DNA from: Corella eumyota
Taxonomy: Eukaryota; Chordata; Ascidiacea; Phlebobranchia; Corellidae
Reading direction: 5' to 3'
Assembly (NCBI GenBank): GCA_963082875.1
Contig: OY720098.1
Coordinates: 2,666,001 to 2,730,000, forward strand
DNA: 64,000 bases
This document shows, one piece after another, positions 1 to 10,380 of the stretch. How positions within the stretch are numbered: position 1 is the stretch's first letter; the number at the start of each line of letters is the position of its first letter. Below the pieces are notes generated by a model. That model was not told where the DNA came from, did not search any database, and saw only the letters and a program-made list of their open reading frames with translations. The translations under genes were made by a program, and so were the position numbers.

Positions 1-6
1 TTTTAG

Positions 7-2870
7 GTTCGAATCGAAGACTGGCAGGCTGCCGAATTATCTGACAATTATGTTCTAAAACAACTTAACACCGCAACAACTCAAGTCAACAAGCATGAAA
101 AATCTTTTTTGCCCGACGAGTGGTCGTGTTTTTGGGACAGGTACGCTAAACCTGATTTTCTCACTTCAATTTTATTGGAATTTGTTGGTTAACTTTAGAC
201 TGCTTAAACATTACTCAACAGCGATGGTTAATAGCAAGACTGTCTTGCATAGACAGTTTGTTGTGATAAAAAAAAATTAGGTGTCCAACTGCATCACCAA
301 AGCAACATTACCTGAAAGTTAAGATCATTTTTTTTCGTTTTTTGTCTGCTCTAATAAAGGCAAGGGTTAGTTGTTGGGGTGAAAAGTTTAAAATTGTAAG
401 CATCCAAAGGACAAAGCCTGTTATATTTACCACAGTCATATTGTTGTTATAGATATAAAAATTGGTTGGCATTAAATACTAAAAAACAAATCAAATTCAC
501 TTAAAAAATTTTTTTAATCCTGACTAAAACTCCTACACTACACAAAAAAGAATAGCAACATTTTTTTTAAAAATGGGTAATAGGGGCTATGTCTCTCTTC
601 GTAGTCTGTACATCCAAATTTTTGGGCATATTTTATTTAAATTAAAACCAGGTTTATACCACACCTTGTCTCTTGCTGAAAAGAAATACAATTTGAAGAT
701 GAGGAATAAGGTAAGTTAATTTAAAGTCTAATGCTTCTTAATCCAACTTAATTTTAGCCTCTATTTTTAAAGCAAAATAATTACTCTACAAATGCTTTAA
801 CATTTGTTTTTTTATGATTAACAGTGAACATAAAAGATACTTCTTCAAAAAAGAAGGAGAGACTGTGGGACAGTGGGAGCTGCCAAAAAAAGTAGCAGAA
901 AACACAACAGGTAAAACATAGTGCAAACAATCAGTTCTTTTAGCCTAAAGATTGGATAGTAAAAATTTTTAAGATAATTTAAGTAATCATTTTTAAAGCA
1001 GCAGCTCACATTAATTAAAATTTTCTTTAAATTGATTTTAGACGCGCCTGAAAATGGCGATGATGCCACTTCATCAAAAACAACCAGTGCACCACAACCA
1101 GATGGTTACCATGCTGGTTACCCTGACAACCATGCACACCACCCCATGTCGATAAACTATGGTTACTACCAGCAATACTGGAACCAGTACAACATGTCAC
1201 AACAACCATACAACACCAATGTTACCCAATACAGCGACGATTTTCAACCAAATAACCCCCCTGAAGTACCCCCACCACCTCCAGGTGAAGAAACAGCCCC
1301 TTTACCCCCTTCAGATGATAGCAACCCCCCACCACCCCCACCTCCTGGTGATTCTCAGCCCCCATTACCTATCCCAGATGGGGTGGATTCCCCTGCTGTG
1401 GGGTTAGTGGGTGAAGATGGGATCGAGATGGAGATCAGTGATGGGGAGGAACCTGCAAAGAGTTCAGGTTAAAATTTAAATTATTTAAATTAAAATAAAG
1501 GCACTATTGGGAAAGGGATTTTAATAATGACATGATAACAAAGTTAATCAATCTAGTCAGTAGCCTACCCTACAGTCCAGATTTTTATTGTAGTAATATG
1601 ATTGCAACTATTCACAAATATTTGCCCTTGAAAATTTACATGCACATCACAAGTGGCAGTGTTTTTAAATTATCTCAGCCTTTTGTGCATGTGTATGTGA
1701 TTGGACATATAATGTCCACTAAGCTTTATTATAAGTTATTGAACATTTTTTAAGCAACAATATTTTAGTTTATATTTTGTATTAAATTTTATTTTAAAAA
1801 TATTAAGGGCCTTTTCTACTTTGTTAACCCTACCCAATACAGCGACGATTTTTAACCAAATAACCCCCCTGATGTACCCCCACCACCTTCAGGTGAAGAA
1901 ACAGCCCCTTTACCCCCTTCAGATGATAGCAACCCCCCACCACCCCCACCTTCAATTTAATTTTTAACTTGCAAGAAGATTTTTGCTTACAGATGTTAAA
2001 TTGGATTTGTTTTTAGAGCCCAAAAGACATCATGTAACAGAATTAAAAAAAGGTCCGGTAGAATATGGATCTCACCCTTCTACTTTAACTCAAAATAATA
2101 AAATTAATATTAAAACGAGTGAAAACATGGGAAAAATTAAAAAAGCGAAAAAGGTTTGTTCTCATTAAACAAAATCTGTTTTTAAAATAAAAAAATTTGC
2201 CTATTTATTTTATTCGGTAAATTGAGCGCTCTTAAAATAAATGACGTAGTAAATAATAGCTTAAATGGCCGGTTTTAGTTAAAAATGTGTTTACTTCTTA
2301 ATTTAATCTAATTATTGAGGATTAATTTGGTCAATTTTAGCAATGTTATAGTTTTATTTAAGGTACAAATTCAATTTATATTTTGTGTCAAGTTGTTTTT
2401 TTTTATTTACCTTTTTTTATATTTTTAGAACAAGAGAGAAAAAAGTGTCCCGAAGAAACCCAGGAAAGAGATGGTTGGCATGGTGATGAAGTGGCAACGA
2501 GCAAAGATGGAAATTGAAGAGGAAGAGAAGAGGTTGATCCTGGAGACGGAGGAGGAGTTAAAAGCAGAAGGAGATGTTGGCAAACAGATCCAGAAGTGGA
2601 AGACTGATCAAATTTTAAGGTAATTTTTTTAAATTAAATATTTTTTTTAATTTGTTTAACTTTTAGAATCTAAATTTTAATTTTAAAATTTAATAGTTTT
2701 TGTTGCAACTTTTGTGTATCTTTTATCTTAATGTTTTTCATATATATTAATTTTTAATTGAATTGTTTTTATTCTGTAGTGGTAAAGCGTCGACTAATGC
2801 TAACTTTGAACCAGTGAGTGCAGACTGGAGAAAAAAATTACAAGAACGAAAAAAGAAAATGAGATCATAA
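7..2870 (+). CDS. FNBP4: Formin-binding protein 4-like WW-domain protein, 3' part
   Basis: Exons 7-140, 825-910, 1042-1467, 1993-2153, 2429-2619 and 2780-2870 join with matching phases into 362 residues; the 5' end lies outside the window. A WW domain is split over the first two exons: LPDEWSCFWD at the end of the first, then HKRYFFKK and VGQWELP in the second. The third exon is rich in Tyr/Gln and then poly-proline, with runs such as PPPPPPP, and ends acidic. The last exons are Lys/Glu-rich and end with a W-R-K-K-L-Q-E-R-K-K-K-M tail. FNBP4 is known as a nuclear WW protein that binds proline-rich formin segments. The identity rests on the order WW, polyproline, basic tail and on recall of the family's C-terminus. 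An AATAAA lies at 2920. Another WW/proline-rich nuclear protein is the main alternative. Confidence 0.75.
1832..1951 (+). repeat. Intronic duplicate of part of FNBP4 exon 3
   Basis: This 120-bp stretch in the intron after exon 3 copies exon positions 1224-1343 with three substitutions by eye. One substitution makes an in-frame TAA when read in the exon's frame, so it is not a usable second exon in that frame. It covers the proline-rich codons. Confidence 0.9.
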
Positions 2871-3285
2871 CAAAAAACATTTTTTTGTTCAAACAAACAC
2901 AACAACTGGCAGTTTTACAAATAAATAAATTATTTATTTATTTATTTATGAAGTGATACGACGTTTATAACTTGTTTAAAGTTATTGAATGCACTGCCTT
3001 TAATTTAATCAACTGGACCTTGTACTTAATACGTTATATTAACGCCGTTTAAATTGTGCTTTTTTCCAAAATAAACTTTTTTCTAAATAAATCAAACAAA
3101 CCGTAAAAAACAAAAATATTTCGCCATAGAAAAGACCAAGATTAGGTCCACGGTTAAAAATATGTCCGTCCAAAATTGAATTTTTATTGAACTGTTGTGA
3201 GGATAAACTAATTTAAATTGTGTAAAATTTTTGCGGTTACCATCTTGGGTTTTGTTGGTAAAGGGTAATCCCCGTTTTGTCACGT
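2871..3285. other. Intergenic, FNBP4 3' flank
   Basis: AT-rich sequence with the AATAAA at 2920 and a TTTA-repeat tract at 2929-2948. I see no gene. It ends at the target duplication of the MULE. Confidence 0.6.
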
Positions 3286-3294
3286 GACTTTTAT
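3286..3294. repeat. Left 9-bp target-site duplication of the MULE
   Basis: GACTTTTAT directly before the TIR start GAGTCTGGC. The same 9 bp follow the right TIR. Confidence 0.95.
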
Positions 3295-3466
3295 GAGTCT
3301 GGCTTAATCAACCTGACCAAAATATCGTACGTGATTGGCTGTTGGTATTCTCTGTTGCGTAACAGTAATCTCTGTTCCGTAACACAAAAATAACAATATA
3401 TGCTTTTAAATAACAATGGGAGTTTTTACCGCGTAAATCTAAAGAATTATTCAGTTATAAAATTTT
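3295..3466 (+). repeat. Left terminal inverted repeat of the MULE
   Basis: 172 bp, the reverse complement of 10200-10371 with no mismatch seen by eye. It begins GAGTCTGGCTTAATC and ends TTATAAAATTTT. By analogy with other MULEs it should hold the promoter of the plus-strand gene and the transposase binding site; that is inference. Confidence 0.95.
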
Positions 3467-3550
3467 ACGTTTGCATATATATGTTTGGAAATTTTTTGGA
3501 AAATTCTTTGTTTGCAAATTCGATGAACTTTTCAGGAAACACATTTGAGG

Positions 3551-3634
3551 GCCAGGTTTCTTTTTACACGGCAACAGGGGAATGCAGGAGCATTTTAAAG
3601 CTCTTGCAAATCCCCCTGTTGCTCATAACCTGGC
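3551..3634. repeat. Imperfect hairpin in first exon of the MULE second gene
   Basis: GCCAGGTT and GCAACAGGGG in the left half pair with CCCCCTGTTGC and AACCTGGC in the right half, around a centre near ATTTTAAAG. The piece is much more GC-rich than its surroundings. Confidence 0.8.
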
Positions 3635-4541
3635 TCTCCTAGAATCTGGAGGAGGGATTGAAGATAAACTGTGAGTTATTTTTGCTGTTTTAATTTTTTT
3701 TTGCATTTTACTGAATTTAAAATAAATGTGTTGGTAAAAGTAACACTGCATTTTAAATATTTGGTAATTATGTTAGTGCAAAATGCTAATAAAGTTTATA
3801 TTTTTTTAGAAAATCTACAAACAGTATTAAAAATAGACTTGGCGAGTAAGTTATTTTTTTTACATTGTTTTTTAAATTTTTTTTAAGCATTTTACTAAAT
3901 CTAAAATAAATGATGCTGTTAAAAGTAACACTGTTTTTTAAATATTTGGTAGACCTTTTAATTTATTGTAATTATGTTAGTACAAAATTCTAATAAAGTA
4001 TATATTTTTTTAGAAAATCTGTACACGTTAAGGAAAGACTTGGCGAGTAAGTTATTTTTTTATATTGTTTTTAAAATTTTTTTAAACATTTTACTAAATC
4101 TAAAATAAATGATGCTGTTAAAAGTAACACTGTTTTGTAAATGTTTGGTAGACCTTTTAATTTATTGTAATTCTGTTAGTGCAAAATGCTTATACGGTAT
4201 ATATTTTTTTAAAGAAAAACAAATACACATGGAGGCAAGGGGGCTCGCTGGAGGAGACAGCAGAAGAGGGGATCGGCAGTAAAACCTGCTGGGGATTCAA
4301 CATCAAAGTAACTTCTTAATTTTTATTTTACCGATTTAGAATGGTTTAAAAAAAACATTAACACTTTTTTTGTAGATATGCAAGTGAAGACCGGAAAAGG
4401 TGGGTCAGTGGTGGGGGGACAGAAATGAACTATTTAAGTAAAAACTTGTACCCCTCTCCCACCACTGGCCATCCGAACTGCCGAGCCCCTCTTTCTGTGA
4501 AGGACTCCAGCTCCCCCAAGCCTCCATCCAAAATAAAATAA
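3582..4541 (+). CDS. MULE second gene: small basic protein of unknown function, convergent with transposase
   Basis: Exons 3582-3670, 3810-3845, 4014-4046, 4215-4307 and 4376-4541 have AG/GT borders, every intron falls in phase 2, and they join into one open frame of 138 residues. The start is the first ATG after an in-frame stop at about 3550. Exons 2 and 3 are tiny (36 and 33 nt) tandem duplicates that both end in an RLG motif (KNRLG, KERLG). Exon 4 is very basic (RWRRQQKRG). The tail is Ser/Pro/Lys-rich and its stop overlaps an AATAAA. I do not recognise the family. Position and direction resemble the helper gene mudrB of maize MuDR, but no sequence relation is claimed. The GC-rich exons also form foldbacks with one another, so a structured RNA is an alternative. 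Confidence 0.5.
3679..4214 (+). repeat. Three tandem intron/micro-exon units
   Basis: The introns 3671-3809, 3846-4013 and 4047-4214 share runs such as AAAAGTAACACTG and ATATTTGGTA. Each leads through a T-rich tract and AG into a short exon. Period is about 170-200 bp. The second and third copies are closer to each other than to the first. Confidence 0.8.
4229..4527. repeat. Long imperfect inverted repeat across last two exons of the MULE second gene
   Basis: 4229-4280 pairs with 4478-4527 over about 50 bp with some mismatches (ATGGAGGC against GCCTCCAT; TCGGCAGT against ACTGCCGA). Inside it, 4403-4420 (GTCAGTGGTGGG) pairs with 4451-4470 (CCCACCACTGGC). Nearly all the GC-rich exon sequence is therefore in arms. 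Confidence 0.8.
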
Positions 4542-5121
4542 TTTTTGTTTAAAACTGAGTGGTTTATAAAACCTAGGCGTTTAAAAGGTATAATAGTCAT
4601 CGTATCTTCATTTTAAGATTATGTTTTATAAGGGCAAATTGAGAATGGCAGCATTTTAACAAATTAAAAGTTATCAGTTATGAAAAAAAGTATCACTTTG
4701 ATATTTGAAAGCTAGGAATTAATAGAAACAAAAAACATTTAACCAAATTTAATTACTTTGTATTAAAGACTATAATCTAAGTAATACTCAAAGGTTTAAT
4801 TTTTTTACTTTATTTTATAACAACAATGTTTTAACAAAACTTGCCATTATCAATAAAAAAACAAAAACTGCAAAGGTATTTACGGAACTAGGCCTGAATT
4901 TTACATAAACTTAAATGCACAAAAAATAATGCGGCGGGAAAAAGGAACAAAATCAATTTCATGATTTAAAACATGCAACAGAATTAATTTTGTCATTTTT
5001 TTAATATATATTGTATTACAAAATAAATTTTCGGGTGACATTGGTTTGTGTATGATTTAGTTCACTACACTTCACAGGAAAGACCACGAGAAGGTTGTCA
5101 CCATCTTTCCCAAAAATTATA
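4542..5121. other. MULE interior between convergent genes
   Basis: AT-rich, with no open frame of note. It would hold the 3' untranslated parts of the two converging genes. I see no further gene. Confidence 0.5.
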
Positions 5122-5680
5122 GGGCCATTTTAGACCACATCTAAATAAGATCTCAACTTTTTATGCCTCCATTTCAGTCGGTCTTAACTTTGTTTGTTGT
5201 TGGGGCCATCTCAGACCACATCTAAATAAGATCTCAACTTTTTATGCCTCCATTTCAGTCGGTCTTAACTTTGTTTGTTGTTGGGGCCATCTCAGACCAC
5301 ATCTAAATAAGATCTCAACTTTTTATGCCTCCATTTCAGTCGGTCTTAACTTTGTTTGTTGTTGGGGCCATCTCAGACCACATCTAAATAAGATCTCAAC
5401 TTTTTATGCCTCCATTTCAGTCGGTCTTAACTTTGTTTGTTGTTGGGGCCATCTCAGACCACATCTAAATAAGATCTCAACTTTTTATGCCTCCATTTCA
5501 GTCGGTCTTAACTTTGTTTGTTGTTAGGGCCATCTCAGACCACATCTAAATAAGATCTCAACTTTTTATGCCTCCATTTCAGTCGGTCTTAACTTTATTT
5601 GTTGTTGGGGCCATCTCAGACCACATCTAAATAGATCTCAACTTTTTATGCCTCCACTTCAGTCGGTCTTAACTTTGTTG
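5122..5680. repeat. 81-bp tandem array, about 6.9 units
   Basis: The start of TCTCAACTTTTTATGCC recurs at 5151, 5232, 5313, 5394, 5475, 5556 and 5636, giving five steps of 81 bp and a last one of 80. Units differ by only a few bases. Both strands carry stops in all frames tried, so although 81 is a multiple of three it is not coding. It lies just past the 3' end of the minus-strand MULE genes. Confidence 0.97.
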
Positions 5681-5699
5681 CTTTTAGCCCTGGGTAAAG

Positions 5700-6809
5700 T
5701 TAGTTTTTTTTGTCTGCAGGTAAGGGACATACAAATAAGGCATTTTTTGCCTCAGTTGGTAAAAGGGAAACACATTGACTGTGATACCACTGTTGGCACC
5801 TTATACATTCGACCCAATCACATCTACTGTTGTCTTGGTTTTCACACATCCGACATTTGTTTTTTATGTGGCTACCAGTTAGACAATTGCCAACAACAGT
5901 AGCGTAAATCTCATCTCTGTACATGGAAGTTTGACAGTCAGGTTGTTTAAGATTCTGGTGCAAAGTAAGCCACTTACTGTACATACAGACAAAAACTCCA
6001 CAACTCATGCTATCTGGCTGCAGGGTATGTGGAACAACTTTTGCTTTTAAATCTAAAAATCCAAATTTTTGTTTTGTCACATAGTTCATCATGTCCAGTG
6101 CAGATTTTACATCCATATTTGATTCTGTGCACACATCCTTCATAGGATCAAGGTATAACAAAACTCGCTGTTCAATGTCCACAGCAAGCAAAACCCAGTG
6201 GGCCCCGGTTATATTCCAGGGAACAAAAATGTATTTTTTATCGGTCAAAGTGACATTATTCCACAGCCTTTTTATGGAAGGATTTTTGTTTAGAGTTGTC
6301 GCAACTGATGAGTCAACAAACAAAATATGGCTATACTTGTTGCACAACCACCAAAGGTAACTATTTATAATTTCGTCATACAGCCAACCTTCAGTAAAGT
6401 CCGCATCATAGGCTTGTAAAACTTGTAATTCACTCTTGGAAAGAAGGGGATCCAAAGACTTAATATTTACTAATGAAATATTATATGGACCATTTTTTAA
6501 CAAGTTTTTAAGTAAGCCCTTTTTTTTAAGTACCGCAATAGATGGAGTAACCTTCTTTATAATTGCTACTGGTGTTTTTGCTACATAGTTAGTACGGGGT
6601 TTTTTGACAGGTGGAACTTGAAAGTCGGACCCATCATCATAAAAGGAACACCCTTTTGGAAACAAAGAAGTTACTCGGTATAGGTCCCGCATAGAATCAG
6701 CATGTTTACCATGTCTTGATACAAACTTGTTTGCCTTTGGATACTTTCTCGGAAGCTCATCATGAACTGCTACTTTTGATTTAATTACTTTGGTTGATTT
6801 TTTTTCCAT
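5700..6809 (-). CDS. MULE Ulp1-like cysteine protease with PHD finger
   Basis: An open frame of 369 residues on the minus strand. Residues from about 145 to 300 form a C48/Ulp1-type protease: TGAHW gives the catalytic His, LYLDPM the Asp, and LQPDSMSCGVFVC the oxyanion Gln and nucleophile Cys. The C-terminus has a PHD-like finger (CRMC, then CIRCQQWYHSQC and FVCP); the expected last Cys is not seen because FVCP continues as LPADKKN and ends. The N-terminal 100 residues are basic. The start overlaps the end of the transposase frame by 25 bp, one frame away, across a run of ten A. It is therefore probably the C-terminal part of the transposase, made by -1 slippage or separated by a one-base change. 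Ulp1 domains on MULEs are known from plants. Confidence 0.85.
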   Translation of the reverse strand: MEKKSTKVIKSKVAVHDELPRKYPKANKFVSRHGKHADSMRDLYRVTSLFPKGCSFYDDGSDFQVPPVKKPRTNYVAKTPVAIIKKVTPSIAVLKKKGLLKNLLKNGPYNISLVNIKSLDPLLSKSELQVLQAYDADFTEGWLYDEIINSYLWWLCNKYSHILFVDSSVATTLNKNPSIKRLWNNVTLTDKKYIFVPWNITGAHWVLLAVDIEQRVLLYLDPMKDVCTESNMDVKSALDMMNYVTKQKFGFLDLKAKVVPHTLQPDSMSCGVFVCMYSKWLTLHQNLKQPDCQTSMYRDEIYATVVGNCLTGSHIKNKCRMCENQDNSRCDWVECIRCQQWYHSQCVSLLPTEAKNALFVCPLPADKKN

Positions 6810-9781
6810 TTTTTTTTTATCTTTTCTTCTGATCCCAACACTCGCAACCCACCATCATGTTTACAATTATTTCTCATATTCTCGATAACTTCATTTAGTG
6901 TCGCTTCAGCCTTCAACAAGGCTTCTTCTGAAGTAACATCGAATGATAAATCTCTTATGGTTGTTAAAGCATTAGAGATTCTCGTTATTGTTGAGTGTTT
7001 TGTTTTCTCTTGTATTTTAAGTTGTTGTGATGGTGTTTTGGATTCACAATTGGGTTCGTGTCGTTGTGGTACTGTCTGTTTAATTTTGCATGTAGCTTGG
7101 TACACTGGATTTGTAGGATCAACAATGCAAGGATCCAAAATCATAAAAGGAGAATTTATGTACCATGTAGGAAAATTTTCCCATGACACATCTGGAAATT
7201 TTTTGAAAATGCTAAACATATGTTTGCATGGTAAACAGTTTCTTTTAAAGTCTACACATGAGCATTTTGGTCCCTGATAAATAGAAATTTCATAGACTTC
7301 TTTTGTTTCTGCACTGTTCACATAAAACATATCTTCTACTCTTGATATCGATTCACTAGAAATGTCAGTTGAAGAAAGCATTCTTTTGATGCAATGTTTT
7401 ATAATGTTGTGGGGTCTATCATGTAAAAAAGAAGGAACATTACCATGGTATTGACGATAGTTATTGGAAGCCGCAAGGTTTTCATTTCTGTACCTAAAAA
7501 AGCAACAGTTACCGTTTTAGGTGTAAAATATAAAACAAAACTTAATGATACTGCTACTTTTGGGGTCACATTTTAAAAATGATATACTAACCTTTGAAAA
7601 CTTTCAGGCAAAAAGTCTTTATGTAACACTGTGATAACTCCAGATAAAGATCTGTCTGTGCGAAAGCGTATATGGCATTCCTTTAACGTTCTGTTTTGAC
7701 TTTCCACACCATTGTTTGTGTTAATAATAACTTTGAGCTTATTTACTCTATAGAGCCAAGCCCAGCGCTACAAAATAATGCAATAAAGATTAATAATGAT
7801 TTTAATTTTATTTTTTTGATTAAATCTAAACACTTAGATGTGGTTTGTTGAATTACCTCTTTTGTAGGTTCCCAATATTTTTCAAAATAACTTTGAAACT
7901 TAGCATTATCATTCCAAATATTACTACTTTTCAACTGAGTTATTGCCGTTGTAAACATCTCATCAGTATCTGCTGAGGCAACAGATCGCAATAAACCCAA
8001 TGCACATTGTTGCTTGCTTTTATCACCAATGCCATTATCATGTTTTCTCACCCATCTCCCCCATGCTTGTTCTCGGTGAAAGTCACAAATCAATACTCTA
8101 CAGTCTTTCGATAAATAAAAAATATTAACAGCTTAATTGTTATTTATGCTTTTTAAATAATATAATGTTTTTTTAGGCTAATATATATAACACCTTTAAA
8201 AATGGCCTCAATTGCAAGAATTTCAGCATCGCACTTATCTGTCATAAAATATAAGGGATTCCAATTGGGACACCATTTTCGCAAGACTTTAAGTGCCTCT
8301 TCAATATCATCAGCAGTTTCATTTTGTATAATAAAGGACCCAACAACTTGATAGTTAACGTTGGTCTTTACACAAAGAAAAAAAAGGGGAAGGGCATATT
8401 TTGATGTTTTGTAGGTAGCATCTAAAAGACACATCTCTTGCCCATACCTTTCAAGCAAACGTTTTTGCCAAGCAAATTGATGTACAAATAAAAGTGATTG
8501 CCTACACTTAATAAAAGGAATTTCATCCCATTCACTTTCTTGTTCTTTCACATTGTTTGCTTCTCCTGCCACATATGGTCGATACAAAACATTGTCATCA
8601 GTACCATATGACTTTTTCCATTCATCAATTAAAAGTTTTACGTTGGTTGGATCGAATTTTGATAGTTTTCTATTTACAAATGCATAATAAAAGCTGTTTT
8701 TTAAATCCTTGATGCATGGATAAAATCTTCGATTTGTAGGACATGGCAGGGGTTGATCTTTAAATAAATCATGTCTAACATAAAGAGCAATTGCTTTTTT
8801 AAGTTCACGGACACTGCTAACACCTTCGTCAACAAGTTTTCCTATTTCAGCAATTATTCGCTTATCCACTGCCTGCTGATATCCAGCTTCCTGTTACAAT
8901 AATTTAATATTATTTTTTGTTTTATAGAGGTATTTAAATATATAACAATTTTTTTTTTAAATAACCTTTCCAGTTACATGACCAACATGTGAGTGGCTTG
9001 GTGGAAAATTTATTTTATAAACAATTCTAGATTTTATAGATGATGGTGAGTTGCTCAGTTCATACTTTAAACTTTTGGATACTCGGTTTTTAAGTTGCTT
9101 CAATTCTTTTTTGCACTCATAGAAATTAATCTTGAAAATGTAATTTGTTATTAGAATGTTGCAATTGTGTTTTAGGCAGTAGTTAAAATGTTAAAATAAA
9201 CCTTGTATGTTGGAAAAAGTTTCATTTTGGTAATGCTAATGTTAGCAGGACAATTTGTTTTTTTTGATCCTTGTAAGCACATGTATGTTCTAGGTACCAC
9301 ATGATCAATAAGCTAAAAATTGAAAATAATAAATTGTAAATTATTAAGTAATTTTCAGTTTGACCTATCTTTAGCAAAATCATTATTAATATAATTTAAG
9401 TGGTTTACCTCTGGTATAACTTTACTCTTAGCTTTCAAGCTATTCCTACGGTCTTTGCCATGTTGACATTCCATATTAAAACTTTCAATAAATCTGTATG
9501 GTACAAAATCATTGTTCCATAAAATTTGCTCACTTTTACTCTTGTGGACTTGACGCTGTACAAACTTGGTCAAGGTGGAGGTTTCAAATTTAGTAATTGT
9601 GGCCTTAACCTCCTCAATTGTTGTAACAAACTAAAAAATTTGTATTTAAGATGTAATTTTAACATGCTGTATTTTAATAACAAAAGGATAATACAGTTTT
9701 TTTAAAAATTAAAAAACAAAAATATTTTAGCTGTACCACAGTCAGCATACTCGAAGGCGATTTTACTTCTGAAATGTTCAT
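6785..9781 (-). CDS. MULE transposase (DDE, SWIM zinc finger)
   Basis: Minus-strand exons 9781-9737, 9630-9409, 9312-9202, 9130-8966, 8890-8194, 8104-7857, 7767-7592 and 7493-6785 join in phase to 790 residues. The catalytic core has LLDATYKTSKYALPLFF (first Asp), YFMTDKCDAEI (second Asp), a C-x2-H segment CDFHREQAWGRW, and NNGVESQNRTLK (Glu). A SWIM finger follows (CSCVDF, then CKHMF). The enzyme would cut and move the element through the TIRs. The first exon could extend to 9830, so the ATG at 9781 is tentative and a further 5' exon is possible. Apart from the frame change at about 6800 into the Ulp1-PHD frame, I see no damage. Confidence 0.85.
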
Positions 9782-10199
9782 TTCTTTTTTTTCCTTCTGT
9801 TGCCCCTGCCTTTCTTGTTCCTGCAATATTCTAAAAATAAACTATATATACGGTTAGTAGAAGCCTACTTGACTTCCTTAACTACTTTAAAAAACTTAAA
9901 AGTAAAGGCTACACAATTTTCAAATAAGTTCAAAAGAATCAATATATTAAATATGGTAAAACGGTTTTAGTATAGAATTATATAAAAATAAATAATAATA
10001 AATAGTTCTGAAAAGAACTGTTTTTGGTAGAAATAGTCTTAAAGAACTATAACCGGTTAATGTTTAAAAATTGAGCTTTAAAAAACGCAATCAGCAATCT
10101 ACTACAGTAGTATTCTCTAAAAAATTAACATAAATGCTGTTAGTTAATTTTAATTACCAATAAAAAATACTACTTAAATGTCACACAATTTATCTATTA

Positions 10200-10371
10200 A
10201 AAATTTTATAACTGAATAATTCTTTAGATTTACGCGGTAAAAACTCCCATTGTTATTTAAAAGCATATATTGTTATTTTTGTGTTACGGAACAGAGATTA
10301 CTGTTACGCAACAGAGAATACCAACAGCCAATCACGTACGATATTTTGGTCAGGTTGATTAAGCCAGACTC
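10200..10371 (-). repeat. Right terminal inverted repeat of the MULE
   Basis: 172 bp, mate of 3295-3466. It lies upstream of the minus-strand transposase gene and so probably carries its promoter. Confidence 0.95.
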
Positions 10372-10380
10372 GACTTTTAT
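10372..10380. repeat. Right 9-bp target-site duplication of the MULE
   Basis: GACTTTTAT directly after GCCAGACTC; a perfect match to 3286-3294. Confidence 0.95.

Larger units (their letters stand above)
3295..10371. mobile_element. Mutator-like DNA transposon (MULE), 7,077 bp, complete-looking
   Basis: The element is bounded by 172-bp terminal inverted repeats that I read as identical, and is flanked on both sides by the same 9 bp, GACTTTTAT (3286-3294 and 10372-10380). Long TIRs with an 8-9 bp target duplication are the hallmark of Mutator-like elements, and the minus-strand gene inside encodes a MULE-type DDE transposase with a SWIM zinc finger. A second, plus-strand gene converges on it from the left end, and an 81-bp tandem array lies between the two 3' ends. 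Identical TIRs imply a recent insertion. It sits between FNBP4 and LRRCC1 and ends about 165 bp upstream of the LRRCC1 start codon. Confidence 0.95.

Noticed and set aside
1832-1951. Alternative FNBP4 exon
   Set aside because: Lacks splice borders and carries a stop in the matching frame.
5122-5680. CRISPR-like array or coding repeat
   Set aside because: No repeat/spacer alternation; plain tandem units of 81 bp with stops in both directions.
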